The notes beneath the pieces are model-generated. The model did not search any database, was not told the origin of the DNA, and saw only the letters and a program-made list of their open reading frames with translations. A stretch of 64,000 nucleotides of DNA from Phycisphaerales bacterium UBA2421 (GTDB lineage: Bacteria > Planctomycetota > Phycisphaerae > Tepidisphaerales > Tepidisphaeraceae): positions 31,086 through 95,085 of the forward strand of contig DDRH01000010.1 in the NCBI GenBank assembly GCA_002343075.1, given 5' to 3'. The translations under genes and the position numbers were made by a program. Below are positions 1 to 8,839 of the stretch, piece by piece. Numbering within the stretch: position 1 is the first letter of the stretch; the number at the start of each line of letters is the position of its first letter.

Positions 1-2
1 TC

Positions 3-326
3 GGTGGCACCAAGCTCGATGTCAGCCCATTCCTCGAGTTTGACGGCGATTATTTCGTCTATGCCCGATGGTCAACGCCCAGCAGCGAACTTGGCATGGG
101 TGTGTTTGACATCAAGGACTCCAACGGCAGGCAGCAGCGGCCGGTGACGATCGATCTCAACACCAGGGGCACCGAAAACGGTTATGTGTTGATCGGCAAA
201 TACACCTTCAACACCACCGCCGATGCAACGGTTACTTTCCGCCCGCTGAATCGTGCGCAGACAGTGAATCTCGATGCAGTGAGATTCCTGCCGGCGTTTG
301 ATCCGACAACGCGCGGCCGCGCATGA
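3..326 (+). CDS. Secreted protein C-terminus, golvesin C-terminal-like domain (5' truncated)
   Basis: An open frame enters from the left edge and ends in TGA at 324-326, leaving about 107 residues. The fragment carries the pattern of the golvesin/xanthan-lyase C-terminal beta-sandwich: a YFVYARW strand, a central DLNTRG, then GYVLIGKYTF, an alternating ATVTFRP strand and a final NLDAVRF. In that family the domain sits at the end of large secreted or cell-surface proteins and probably mediates carbohydrate or surface attachment. The rest of the protein, and therefore its main activity, lies outside the window. The domain assignment rests on pattern recognition and is fairly likely; the function of the whole protein is unknown. 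Confidence 0.6.
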   Translation, partial: GGTKLDVSPFLEFDGDYFVYARWSTPSSELGMGVFDIKDSNGRQQRPVTIDLNTRGTENGYVLIGKYTFNTTADATVTFRPLNRAQTVNLDAVRFLPAFDPTTRGRA

Positions 327-341
327 CGGCGGCGGGTTTGC

Positions 342-1139
342 TCACCAGGATATGGCTGCAAGCAACGCCGCGCGGTTGTGTTCCCACGCAGCCGGGCCGG
401 GTTGCGCTTTGGGCAGTTCGAGGGTGATGATGGGAATGGCCAAGTCGCCGCCGGCGTAGCTGCCGAGCGAGCCGGGGGTGGGGTAGCCAATATTGGCAGT
501 CACCGGATATCCATTGTGCGCAGTCATGGCGCGTGCCAGCGCTTCCCCGGGACCGTCATAGTTGTTCTGCTGGCGGTCGCCTCTAATCGAATGAATGCTG
601 ATCATGTGCTTCGGGCGAAACTTCGCCATCGCCGCGAGAATGGCCCGGGTTTCCGGCTCGCTGGCAGGCTGAGTCCCCCCGCGGGCGGCTCGCGACCCAC
701 CGGGCTGGAAGTTGCGCGCCGGAAAATTTCGGTTGCAGTCGATTCCCCGGGCGTTGGTTCGAGTGCGCCGGGCGTAGCCGTCTGGGTTGGCCACCTCGAT
801 GATCGCCACAGTTCGACCACTGACAAGCGCCGGGTTGGCACGCAGGTGTGCGATCAAGCCGCGCGTGCAATCGACGCTCGTCGGTTCGTCTCCGTGTATA
901 CCGCCGAGAATGAGTATTGTCGGCGACCCGTTTCCAAAGACTTCAACCTCAATGGACCGGCCCTCAACACTCGTGCCGATAACTTCTCGCCTGTTTTGCG
1001 GCCGCGGCGGGGTTGCCACGGCCGGGCTTGAGGCGGCCGGCTCGCTGGCACTGCGACGGAAGTCTGTCGTGTCGACGCAGCCGACCATCAATCCAATGCA
1101 GCCGATGCCCGTGAGGAGGCCAATCGCAATTACTCTCAT
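342..1139 (-). CDS. M14-family zinc carboxypeptidase, MpaA-like, lipoprotein
   Basis: Predicted zinc peptidase of 265 residues related to murein tripeptide amidase MpaA, which cleaves the gamma-D-Glu-meso-DAP bond of muropeptides. Seen: a signal segment with a lipobox (MVGC, Cys21); zinc ligands His82 and Glu85 in GGIHGDEP and His183 in SIHSIRG; the family hallmark NPDGYARRTRTNARG.DCNRNFP (118-140); and the likely catalytic Glu241 in ITLELP. I chose the ATG at 1139 because the signal peptide begins there; upstream in-frame residues look non-coding. MpaA itself is cytoplasmic, whereas this one appears membrane-anchored outside the cytoplasm, so it may act on periplasmic peptidoglycan. Substrate is inferred. 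It lies just downstream of the DUF3592 gene on the same strand (67 nt gap). Confidence 0.85.
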   Translation of the reverse strand: MRVIAIGLLTGIGCIGLMVGCVDTTDFRRSASEPAASSPAVATPPRPQNRREVIGTSVEGRSIEVEVFGNGSPTILILGGIHGDEPTSVDCTRGLIAHLRANPALVSGRTVAIIEVANPDGYARRTRTNARGIDCNRNFPARNFQPGGSRAARGGTQPASEPETRAILAAMAKFRPKHMISIHSIRGDRQQNNYDGPGEALARAMTAHNGYPVTANIGYPTPGSLGSYAGGDLAIPIITLELPKAQPGPAAWEHNRAALLAAISW

Positions 1140-1145
1140 GCCGCA

Positions 1146-1151
1146 GTTGTA
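1146..1151 (-). promoter_or_regulatory. Possible -10 hexamer TACAAC, 6 nt before the start codon
   Basis: On the minus strand TACAAC lies 6 nt before the ATG at 1139 and no Shine-Dalgarno is visible, matching the spacing of the leaderless-type starts elsewhere in the window. The hexamer ends in C rather than T and no -35 is obvious, so this is the weakest of that set. Confidence 0.25.
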
Positions 1152-1206
1152 TCGGAGAAAACGCCACGGCGACATTCGCCGGCACCCGGACTTTCTCGGC
1201 TTCCGC

Positions 1207-2313
1207 TTACACCACCTGCACCACGAATTTCGACTTGTAATCCGGTCCGCTGCGCTTGACGAGCAGCCGCAGTTCCCATTGATACCGCGGGTAGCTTCGG
1301 TCGCCCTTGAGCGTGGTTGGAAGTTGCTCAAACGGGACATGAAACACAACATCGCCGCTGATCGTTCGATCGGCCACTAAGTCCTGTGCCGGAGCGAATG
1401 GCTGCTCGCTGATCCAGGCGTCATCGGTATGCGTCTGGTTCTTTCCTGTGCGATTACTGCGGATCGTGCGACGGCATACCAGGGTGGCGGTCGCCGTTTC
1501 AATGTTTCCGCCGCCGGCTAGCTCCAGTTTGACATTGACCTTCAGCGGGTGGCCCCTGCGGATGGGGTAGGCGTCGGTTGTCACCAGTGCATCGCTCACC
1601 TTGTGCATCAATGACCAGAAATGTGCGGCAGTCCACAGAGGTGCGATGCCCACCGCCAGGTAGACCACCGAAACCCAGACGGCAAACGAGTCGTACGGCC
1701 TTTCTGCAACCCTGAAGTAGTGAAAAATCGCGAAGCCGCCCACCAGCCACCACACACCCGCAAGCAACGCGGCGTTGTTAAACTTGCTGGCGGTCGTCAT
1801 TCCGGTGGGCAAGAGCCACTGGCCATTGCCCTTCTCGATCGGTGGGAGCTTCTTTGACGATCCACCGGACAGCAGCAGGATCAACCCGATGCTGAGGTGC
1901 AGCATGGGAAAGAGAATGAACAAATATGGCCCGAAGTCGTGTCGCTTGAGTAGAAACGCAGCCGATGCGTCGCGGCGGTCGAAAAAGGCGTCGACGGTGC
2001 TCCCTTTTGGAAATCGCGCGACCAGATCATGGGCCGATTCGCCGCCCACATTCATCCCGCCGGGGTAGATTGTCTTGCTGGTGCGCGTCTCCCCTCCGAC
2101 GGTGTAGTTGTAGCTAATCCGGGCGGTATGCCGGGTGTGCCGTCGGCCCTTGTGGTAGCTGCTGGACGTGTCCACCGCCGAGAGTGTGATCGTAGCCTTG
2201 ACAGGCTCGGCGTTACGGATGGCGGCGTCCTGGTGCCATGCCATGACCAGGCCAACCCCGATAAACACCATTGCCACCCCACCGAACACGATTGAAATGA
2301 TCCATCGACCCAT
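1207..2313 (-). CDS. DUF3592 domain membrane protein
   Basis: A 368-residue membrane protein of the DUF3592 family, whose function is unknown. Seen: an N-terminal membrane helix (about residues 3-26), an extracytoplasmic beta-rich domain with the family pattern ISYNYTVGGE.RTSKTI and VDAFFDRRDASAAFL, a second helix (about 140-160), and two more in the middle of the protein. The C-terminal ~120 residues look like a soluble beta domain. The frame is open to ATGs at 2364 and 2337, but I prefer 2313 (MGRWIISIV) because the helix starts there and a TATCAT hexamer sits 7 nt upstream. It is divergent from the glycogen synthase gene. No specific role can be assigned. Confidence 0.75.
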   Translation of the reverse strand: MGRWIISIVFGGVAMVFIGVGLVMAWHQDAAIRNAEPVKATITLSAVDTSSSYHKGRRHTRHTARISYNYTVGGETRTSKTIYPGGMNVGGESAHDLVARFPKGSTVDAFFDRRDASAAFLLKRHDFGPYLFILFPMLHLSIGLILLLSGGSSKKLPPIEKGNGQWLLPTGMTTASKFNNAALLAGVWWLVGGFAIFHYFRVAERPYDSFAVWVSVVYLAVGIAPLWTAAHFWSLMHKVSDALVTTDAYPIRRGHPLKVNVKLELAGGGNIETATATLVCRRTIRSNRTGKNQTHTDDAWISEQPFAPAQDLVADRTISGDVVFHVPFEQLPTTLKGDRSYPRYQWELRLLVKRSGPDYKSKFVVQVV

Positions 2314-2320
2314 GGCGGGA

Positions 2321-2326
2321 ATGATA
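2321..2326 (-). promoter_or_regulatory. Leaderless-type -10 (TATCAT, 7 nt before ATG 2313)
   Basis: TATCAT on the minus strand ends 7 nt before ATG 2313, so transcription would begin at or next to the start codon. There is no Shine-Dalgarno in the gap. It belongs to the series of similar start sites in this window and helps choose the start of the DUF3592 gene. Confidence 0.45.
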
Positions 2327-2448
2327 TGGATCGCCATCGGGACGTACACCATTCTTGGCGTCAAATCGAGAAATGCCGAAAGTCGTGGCGCGGGCAGCGT
2401 TTGGGATTGCAGAAGGGTGCACTTGCGCGCGATAATGACGAAGGCGAT

Positions 2449-4671
2449 ATGGCGAAACGAACCGGGAACAACTCCAAACCGAAACAGGCACCCCCACGCA
2501 GGCGTGAAGGAGCGACTTCTGTGGTCAGGCCCTCGAGGATGGCGCAGGCCGCCGGGCCGGCGACGGCGATCGCGCCACCACCGCCGACACTATTGCAGTC
2601 GCCGCATTTGCCGGGCGCGGTCTTACCGGTGGAGGCACCGCCGGCGATAGCGCCTGCGCCGCCGGTTCAGCTCATGGCCCCGGAATCCGCTGCGCCTGCA
2701 GTTGCCGAGAGAGGGAACGGCGGCGCCGCGCCTTCGGAAAATCGGGCCAGCACCCCCGGCGGCGTGTCGCCGTTCACCCGGTTTGGCCTCTCACGGTCGG
2801 CGCGCAATGTAAGCGAGCCAATCGTATATGAACCCCAGCCCGAGCCTGCGCATGTACCCATCCCGCCGTTGCTGTTTGAATGTGCTTGGGAAGTCTGCTG
2901 GCAGTTGGGTGGGATTTACACCGTGCTTCGAAGCAAGGCCTCTGCGATGACAGCCCGATGGGGCGATCGCTATTGCCTCATCGGCCCCTACAACCCCGCC
3001 ACCGCGGCGCTGGAGTTTGAAGAGCGGCCCAGCGAAGGCGTCGTGCGCGATGCGCTCGACCGCCTGCGCGCCCAAGGCATCAACTGCCACTATGGCAGGT
3101 GGCTGATTGCCGGGCGACCCCGGGTGATTCTTCTCGACCACCGCTCCCGTTACGACCGGCTGGGCGAAGACAAGTACCTGTTCTGGAAAGACCACGGAAT
3201 TACCGTGCCCGACGGCGACGGCGAGGTGAATGATGTTGTCGCATTTGGCTTCACCGTAACCGAGTTCTTCCGCGCGCTCAGCGAAGTAAAGGGCGAGCAG
3301 CCGGTTCTGGCGCATTTTCATGAGTGGATGGGCGGGGCAGCGGTGCCCCGGATCGCACACCTCGGCTTGCCGATCACGACGGTCTTTACCACGCATGCGA
3401 CGTTACTCGGCCGCTACCTGGCCAGCGACAATCCCCACTTTTACGAGCACCTGCCGTTTCTCGACGGCGACACGCTCGCCGATAAGTATCGCATTCTTCC
3501 AAGGCATCAGATCGAAAAAGCCGGGGCGCACGCTTCGACGGTTTTCACCACTGTTAGCGAAGTGACCAACGCCGAGGCGACGCAATTACTCGGACGCTCG
3601 GCAGACATCATTACGCCCAACGGGTTGAACCTTCAGCGGTTCCATGCGTTGCATGAGTTTCAGAACATGCACGCGCAGTACAAAGAGCGGATTCATCAGT
3701 TTGTGATGGGTCACTTTTTCCCGAGTTATACGTTTGACCTCGATCGCACGCTCTACCTTTTCACGTCAGGTCGATACGAATACAAAAACAAGGGGATGGA
3801 CCTCTTCATTGAGGCGCTGCATCGTCTCAACCAGAGGCTGAAGCACGTTTCTGATCCGCCGACGATTGTGGCGTTCATCGTTACGCGCGCGGCCAACCGA
3901 CATTTTAATGTCGAGGCGCTGCGCAGTCAGGCACAGTTTCGAGAGTTGAAGAATACTTGTATCGATCAGGAACGCGCCATGGGCCGGCGGCTGCTTCAAA
4001 GTGTCCTGACGGGCCGTCTGCCGGCGCTGAGCGACCTGATTACCCCTGATGCGTCGGTGAAGCTCAAGCGTGCCATGCACGCCTGGCGCAGCCCGCGGCA
4101 GCCTTTGATTGTCACGCATGACCTGGCCGACGACGCCGGCGATCCGGTGATTAACCATCTTCGCCATCGCAAGATGTTTAATGCCGCAGACGACCCGGTG
4201 AAGGTCGTGTTTCACCCGGAGTTTCTGAGTGCCACGAGTCCGCTTATCAGCCTCGACTACGACAGCTTCGTGCGTGGCTGTCATTTGGGAATATTCCCAA
4301 GTTATTACGAGCCATGGGGTTATACGCCCCTGGAAGCCAATGCGCTCGGTGTCCCGGCGGTGACGACGGACCTCAGCGGGTTCGGGGCGTACGTCCAGCG
4401 GCATATCGATCGGCACGACGACAACGGCATCGTCGTCCTCAACCGTCGCCAGCGCGGGTTTGAGGAGACCTGCAATAACCTTGTCGATTACCTCATGCAG
4501 TTCTGCAGCCTCAATCGCCGGCAGCGCATCGAAATGCGCAACCGCGTCGAGCGGCTGAGCGATCTGTTCGACTGGGATCGCCTCATCAGCCATTACCACG
4601 ACGCGCACGACATGGCCCTCGAGCGCACGCTCGGCAAACGCCCGGGAAAGCTGGAAGTGAAGCTCATTTAG
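2449..4671 (+). CDS. Glycogen synthase, GT3 (eukaryote-type) family
   Basis: A 740-residue glycosyltransferase resembling the GT3 glycogen synthases of fungi and animals rather than bacterial GlgA (GT5). Expected role: cytoplasmic transfer of glucose from a sugar nucleotide (UDP-glucose in eukaryotes) to glycogen. Seen: FECAWEVCWQLGGIYTVL (143-160), LIGPYNP, HFHEWMGG (289-296), TVFTTHATLLGRYL, the long ITPNGLNLQRFHA and GRYEYKNKGMDLFIEAL stretches, and GIFPSYYEPWGYTPLEA (about 613-630) with the conserved Glu of the nucleotide-sugar site. Residues 1-140 are a Pro/Ala-rich, probably disordered extension that the family lacks. ATG 2449 follows a weak AAGG. Its stop overlaps the convergent phosphatase stop (4668-4671). 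The family call is strong; donor and regulation are inferred. Confidence 0.88.
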   Translation: MAKRTGNNSKPKQAPPRRREGATSVVRPSRMAQAAGPATAIAPPPPTLLQSPHLPGAVLPVEAPPAIAPAPPVQLMAPESAAPAVAERGNGGAAPSENRASTPGGVSPFTRFGLSRSARNVSEPIVYEPQPEPAHVPIPPLLFECAWEVCWQLGGIYTVLRSKASAMTARWGDRYCLIGPYNPATAALEFEERPSEGVVRDALDRLRAQGINCHYGRWLIAGRPRVILLDHRSRYDRLGEDKYLFWKDHGITVPDGDGEVNDVVAFGFTVTEFFRALSEVKGEQPVLAHFHEWMGGAAVPRIAHLGLPITTVFTTHATLLGRYLASDNPHFYEHLPFLDGDTLADKYRILPRHQIEKAGAHASTVFTTVSEVTNAEATQLLGRSADIITPNGLNLQRFHALHEFQNMHAQYKERIHQFVMGHFFPSYTFDLDRTLYLFTSGRYEYKNKGMDLFIEALHRLNQRLKHVSDPPTIVAFIVTRAANRHFNVEALRSQAQFRELKNTCIDQERAMGRRLLQSVLTGRLPALSDLITPDASVKLKRAMHAWRSPRQPLIVTHDLADDAGDPVINHLRHRKMFNAADDPVKVVFHPEFLSATSPLISLDYDSFVRGCHLGIFPSYYEPWGYTPLEANALGVPAVTTDLSGFGAYVQRHIDRHDDNGIVVLNRRQRGFEETCNNLVDYLMQFCSLNRRQRIEMRNRVERLSDLFDWDRLISHYHDAHDMALERTLGKRPGKLEVKLI

Positions 4672-6497
4672 CGCCCGCGGCGCAGGCCCGCGGTGAGTAG
4701 CAGTGCGAGGGAGGCGATCGCCGAAGGTTCCGGCACGGTATAGCTGACTTCGAGCGTTGGTCGTGCCAGCTGCTGCGCTTCCGATGAGTTGAGCGCCCAG
4801 CCGTTTGTTGCGTTGTTGAGAATCACCCAGCCAAAATTCGTGTCGATCCCGTCGCGATGCGCTGCCAGCCAGGCGGCAATCGATGCGGTTACATCAAAAT
4901 CGGCCACCGCATTTCCCGTCGGCGAGGGGAAGACATACTCCGCAGCGGCGAGATAGTCGGCATCCGTGCCCGCCGCATTGAGGCTGAAACCAGTCCCGGA
5001 AACGTTTCCAGCGGTGTTCCATGTGGTCGTATCGTCGAAATCGGTCAGCAGTCGATGAATCGCCAGGCGGCCGGTCGTGCCGTCGCTGCTCTCGCTGCCC
5101 GTGAAAAACGACAGCTTGGCATTGACAATGGTCGCTTCGGCTGGAATTGAGCCTGCACCAAAAAGATCGTCAAACCTGATTGCCAACTGAACAGGGGCGG
5201 CGTTTGGAAATGTGTTGTCCGGATCTTCATCGGCATCAGCGTTCAGGAGAATCGCGGCGCCAAAGGTCTGGTCAGGTGTCGCGGCCTGCAGTTGCGTGTC
5301 AGTGGTGCCGGCGTAGCCGTTCAAACCCTGCTGAAATGAACGCACCGTGATGGGCAGGCTTGGCGCAATCGCAGCGGTGACGGCGAGGCGGGGCACGTCG
5401 GTGTTGTCAATCAGCCCGCGGAAATGCCCGGCGTTCGGCCCGGACGCATAAGTCGGCACCCACGTTGCGTTATGCCGGGTATCGCCCGACTGAGTTCCCG
5501 GCCACATCCCTGCTCCGTTGTTCTGCCCGGCCGTGATACCGCCTGTTTCGTGGTCGGACGTGACAATGATCAGCGTGTCGGGATTGGTTGCCGCAAAGTC
5601 GATCGCCCGCTGCACCGCGCGGCTAAGTTCGCGCACCTCGAAGATGCTGCGCTCGATTTTCTGCGAGCCGGCGACCGGCAGATGGCCCGCTGCGTCTGTC
5701 AGATCTGACTCGACCATCAGGAAAAACCCGTTCGGATTCGCGCTCAGTTGGTCGATTGCTTTATCGGTCATCTCGTGGAGAAACGGATTCGTATCGTAGT
5801 AACTGGTACTGCCGACAGAATAATCGTATGCGAACGCCATCTCACCCGACCCAAACAGCGCCGCGGCATGTGTGCTGGCGGGGGAGAACGCCTGCATTTG
5901 CTGCCGATCGGTTGCCACGGCGTAGCCAAACTGCGAAAAGGTCGCGGTGCCAACGCCTGTTGTGCGCCCGCCGAAGATAACATTCGGGCGCACCTGCGTG
6001 AGCATGTCGCTCAGAATGCCGTTGGTAAATCCGCGCGTCGGCACATGCGCCGCAAATGCCGCGGGGGTTGCATCGGTCACAAAACTGTTTGTAACAACGC
6101 CAGTCGAGCAGCCAGACAGCTTAAACTGTTCGAGGATTGTCGGAAGATCGCGGCCGTCGCTCGGTGTCGCGCTGCGAGGGTCGGGCCCGGAGGCGAGCGC
6201 GACGCTTACAACGTCGTTATTGACCTTGAAACCCGTTGCCAGTGCCGTTCCGCTGGCGGCGGAGTCGGTGACGTCGCCATTGCTGGCGTTATGTTCCATC
6301 CATGCAAAATGGTCGAGTTGTTCAAAACTAAACTGGCCGACGGCACCATTAAAGTAGTATCCGGCCGCCTTGATATGCTCGTGGCCCATGCCGTCGCCGA
6401 CAAACATAATAACATTCTTGGGCGGACCAGCGATTGCCAGGCTCGGGATGGCGAAGACGCTGACAGCAAGAAACGATCGGATCGGGGCGAATCGCAT
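4668..6497 (-). CDS. PEP-CTERM alkaline phosphatase with C-terminal DNRLRE-like domain
   Basis: A 609-residue secreted alkaline phosphatase (PhoA superfamily) that should hydrolyse phosphate monoesters outside the cytoplasm. Seen: signal peptide ending near SLAIAG; metal site GDGMG (Asp35); catalytic Ser79 in VTDSAASGTALATG; further metal-ligand motifs ESDLTDAAGH and VTSDHETGG. The phosphatase core ends near residue 380. A second beta-rich domain (about 385-585) resembles the DNRLRE/disaggregatase-type sandwich and may bind polysaccharide. The C-terminus is VPEP, a hydrophobic stretch and RRGR, a PEP-CTERM sorting signal. The 3' end overlaps the glycogen synthase gene tail-to-tail by 4 nt. 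The fusion of phosphatase, adhesion-like domain and sorting tag suggests retention in the exopolysaccharide or envelope. Confidence 0.9.
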   Translation of the reverse strand: MRFAPIRSFLAVSVFAIPSLAIAGPPKNVIMFVGDGMGHEHIKAAGYYFNGAVGQFSFEQLDHFAWMEHNASNGDVTDSAASGTALATGFKVNNDVVSVALASGPDPRSATPSDGRDLPTILEQFKLSGCSTGVVTNSFVTDATPAAFAAHVPTRGFTNGILSDMLTQVRPNVIFGGRTTGVGTATFSQFGYAVATDRQQMQAFSPASTHAAALFGSGEMAFAYDYSVGSTSYYDTNPFLHEMTDKAIDQLSANPNGFFLMVESDLTDAAGHLPVAGSQKIERSIFEVRELSRAVQRAIDFAATNPDTLIIVTSDHETGGITAGQNNGAGMWPGTQSGDTRHNATWVPTYASGPNAGHFRGLIDNTDVPRLAVTAAIAPSLPITVRSFQQGLNGYAGTTDTQLQAATPDQTFGAAILLNADADEDPDNTFPNAAPVQLAIRFDDLFGAGSIPAEATIVNAKLSFFTGSESSDGTTGRLAIHRLLTDFDDTTTWNTAGNVSGTGFSLNAAGTDADYLAAAEYVFPSPTGNAVADFDVTASIAAWLAAHRDGIDTNFGWVILNNATNGWALNSSEAQQLARPTLEVSYTVPEPSAIASLALLLTAGLRRGR

Positions 6498-6503
6498 TCA
6501 ATC

Positions 6504-6509
6504 ACTATA
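6504..6509 (-). promoter_or_regulatory. Leaderless-type -10 (TATAGT, 6 nt before ATG 6497)
   Basis: TATAGT on the minus strand ends 6 nt before the phosphatase ATG and no Shine-Dalgarno is present, which implies a transcript starting at or close to the start codon. No convincing -35 is visible. Confidence 0.5.
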
Positions 6510-6581
6510 TCACGCGATCGGCGCAGGAAGGCGCGGAATTTGACCCAACTCTTACCCTAAATGCTCCGGAAAGCAGACCCT

Positions 6582-7637
6582 TCAAGCGAGATTTTGCTGA
6601 AAGAACCGCATCCAGTTTTCTCCCATGATTTTGCGCACGGCGGCCGCGTCGAACCCGGCGGTCGTCAGCGCGGCGGCAAGCTGGGGGAGATCGGCGCTGC
6701 TGGTGATTTCCTGCGGAATCTGCTCCCTGCCAAGCCCGCCGTCCATATCGGTGCCGATCGCTACATGGTCGTGCGAGCCGGTAAGGTCGCAGATATGGCG
6801 AATATGAGCAACAACATCCCCAAGCGTGGCCCGGCGCTTCCCAGCAGCGGCGGGGGGGATGAGAAACTTGTCGTAGAAATTGATGCCAATGACCCCGCCG
6901 CGCGCCGCAATGGCCTTAATCATCTCGTCGGACAGTTGGCGGTCGGTCGGAACGATTGCCCGGCAGTTACTATGGCTGGCAATAACCGGCTTGGGTGTGA
7001 GATTCAGCAAGTCCCAGAATGCCTGCTCTGCGAGGTGTGACGTGTCGTGAATAATCCCGAGCCGGTCAAACTCCTTCACCAGTGCGCGGCCTTCGTCGGT
7101 CAGCCCGCCCGGTTCTCCCGTGCCGCCGGCGGCGCGGGTGCGCTTCCAGGCGAGGCCGACTATGCGCAAGCCCGCATCAAACCAATCCGGCACATCCGCG
7201 GGGGAACGCAAGGCGTCGGCGCCTTCCAGGAGCAGAACGGCATTTGTAGGCTGGGTGTTCAACGCATTGGCGGGAACGTGCAGAACAGGCTCGAAGCCGG
7301 TGCTGCGCGTGATGAAGCGCAGCTCTCCTTCGTGAATCCAATTCTGATAAGTTTGAAGTTGTTGTAGAGCCTGCGCGCGGGCTTCGTCGGCGGTGCGGTA
7401 GCCGAGTGACTTATAGCTGGCCGGCGAGCAGAAAATCGTGGCGCACACCAGTCGCACGTTGCCGGCGCGTAAGTCGGGCAGGCCGACTGTGGCATATTCG
7501 TTATCCACATACGGCTGATTCGCCGCGGGCTGCCGCGGGTCGCGACCGCGCACGACGTTGTAGGCGAGGTCAAGATGAGCATCAACGATTAGTATCGGGG
7601 GTGATGCAGGCAAGGGAGTGTTGGAAGCCATTGTCAT
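6582..7637 (-). CDS. Membrane dipeptidase family protein (peptidase M19)
   Basis: A 351-residue zinc dipeptidase of the renal/membrane dipeptidase (M19) family, which hydrolyses dipeptides, often tolerating D-residues at the C-terminal position. Seen: the N-terminal metal motif VDAHLDLAYN, the bridging Glu in LLEGADAL, DTSHL, IASHSNCR and the C-terminal AIGTDMDGGLG. There is no signal peptide or membrane segment, so it is probably cytoplasmic despite the family name. An alternative ATG lies two codons inside (7631). It follows the HDAC-family gene on the same strand by 45 nt, so the two are probably co-transcribed. Substrate is unknown; turnover of cell-wall or D-amino-acid dipeptides is an inference. 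Confidence 0.88.
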   Translation of the reverse strand: MTMASNTPLPASPPILIVDAHLDLAYNVVRGRDPRQPAANQPYVDNEYATVGLPDLRAGNVRLVCATIFCSPASYKSLGYRTADEARAQALQQLQTYQNWIHEGELRFITRSTGFEPVLHVPANALNTQPTNAVLLLEGADALRSPADVPDWFDAGLRIVGLAWKRTRAAGGTGEPGGLTDEGRALVKEFDRLGIIHDTSHLAEQAFWDLLNLTPKPVIASHSNCRAIVPTDRQLSDEMIKAIAARGGVIGINFYDKFLIPPAAAGKRRATLGDVVAHIRHICDLTGSHDHVAIGTDMDGGLGREQIPQEITSSADLPQLAAALTTAGFDAAAVRKIMGENWMRFFQQNLA

Positions 7638-7682
7638 GCGCCTTTGATTTGAACTTGGACGCCGATCTGTCGCAATCGTCGG

Positions 7683-8678
7683 TCACGTCATTCCGACCAG
7701 ATGCCTCACAACACTTCTTCCCAGCGCCCGAAGATTGTAGCCGCCTTCCAGAACACTGATAACGCGCCCTTGGCAATGCTGGTCGGCTAGCGCGCACAGC
7801 GATCGCGTCATTAGTTCAAAGCATTCGTCGGTGAGACGGATCTCGGCCAATGGGTCCTCTTGGTGGGCGTCAAAGCCGGCGCTGAGGATCAAGACCTCGG
7901 GTCTGAATTCATCCAGTTCCGGTATCACGCGCGTGTCGATCACGCGAAGGTAGTCCTCATCGCCTGCTCCGGGGTCAAAGGGAATGTTCAACGTGTAGCC
8001 CCGGGCCGGCCCGACGCCAATCTCCCACGAGTGTCCGCTGCCGGGGTAGCACGTCTGCGGGTGCTGGTGGAGGCTGATGAAATAGACGCTGGCGTCATCT
8101 TCGAGGCAGGCCTGTGTGCCGTTGCCGTGATGCACATCAAAATCGACGATAGCCACACGATCAACGCCGTATTGTTTCTGGAGGTACCGCGCCAGAATGG
8201 CCACGTTGGAATAGAGACAGAAGCCCATCGGCCGGCCCGGCTCGGCATGATGCCCCGGCGGGCGCGCGGCGGAGAAGGAGCGGTGCGCGGCGCATGTCAT
8301 GACCGCATCAGCAGCGGCGATTGCGCTGCCGAGGCTCAGCAGCGCGATCTCGTGGCTGGCGGCGGAAACGGGGGTGTCACCCTGGTCCAAGACACCTCCC
8401 CCCGCGGCACAAACGCGCCTGATCTGCTCAACATGTTCCCGCGGATGACACAGCGAAAGCCACTTCTCGTCCGCCGGTGCCGGCGCAAGCTCCAGCAACG
8501 GCGGCCGATTCAACGGCGAGAGGCCGGTTTCCAGGCGGAATTCGGGAAACGGGTCGGCGGTGATCAGCCGGGCGTCGTACAGTGCTCGGTAGATGGCCCG
8601 AATGCGGTCCGGTCGCTCGGGATGATGCGGGCCTGTATCGTGCTCGACAAAAATCGGCGATGAAACAAACGCGACCAT
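7683..8678 (-). CDS. Histone deacetylase superfamily protein (acetoin utilization/APAH-like)
   Basis: A 331-residue zinc deacetylase of the arginase/HDAC fold. In bacteria such proteins deacetylate acetyl-polyamines or acetyl-lysines, or are linked to acetoin use. Seen: N-terminal HDTGPHHPERPDR, the active-site pair His143-His144 in RPPGHHAEP, zinc ligands Asp181 and His183 in VDFDVHHGNGT, a further Asp in SAGFDAHQEDPL, and the closing EGGYNL. Length is normal for the family. The ATG at 8678 is preceded by TATGAT at 6 nt and no Shine-Dalgarno. It is first in a likely two-gene unit with the M19 dipeptidase. The fold is certain; the substrate is not. Confidence 0.9.
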   Translation of the reverse strand: MVAFVSSPIFVEHDTGPHHPERPDRIRAIYRALYDARLITADPFPEFRLETGLSPLNRPPLLELAPAPADEKWLSLCHPREHVEQIRRVCAAGGGVLDQGDTPVSAASHEIALLSLGSAIAAADAVMTCAAHRSFSAARPPGHHAEPGRPMGFCLYSNVAILARYLQKQYGVDRVAIVDFDVHHGNGTQACLEDDASVYFISLHQHPQTCYPGSGHSWEIGVGPARGYTLNIPFDPGAGDEDYLRVIDTRVIPELDEFRPEVLILSAGFDAHQEDPLAEIRLTDECFELMTRSLCALADQHCQGRVISVLEGGYNLRALGRSVVRHLVGMT

Positions 8679-8684
8679 CGCCGG

Positions 8685-8690
8685 ATCATA
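8685..8690 (-). promoter_or_regulatory. Leaderless-type -10 (TATGAT, 6 nt before ATG 8678)
   Basis: TATGAT on the minus strand ends 6 nt before the deacetylase ATG, with no ribosome-binding site between. The same hexamer and spacing precede lpxI (16912-16917). Confidence 0.5.
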
Positions 8691-8802
8691 CCGGATATTG
8701 GCCTCATGTCTGAGACTGCTCGGGTTGTCGGTGGTCCACCCGATGACGCGTGCCAGCGAAGTGCAGCCGGCGGGAGCGGGAGACGCGCCTGTGACAGACG
8801 GC

Positions 8803-8832
8803 TTGCGTTCTGGGAATCGCTTTGACTAATCT
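8803..8832 (+). promoter_or_regulatory. Promoter of the GDSL gene, leaderless type
   Basis: TTGCGT (8803-8808), an 18-nt spacer and TAATCT (8827-8832) are followed by 7 nt and the ATG at 8840. No Shine-Dalgarno is seen. A TTG at 8822 in the same frame overlaps this promoter, which argues against it as the start. Confidence 0.45.
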
Positions 8833-8839
8833 CCGCGGA

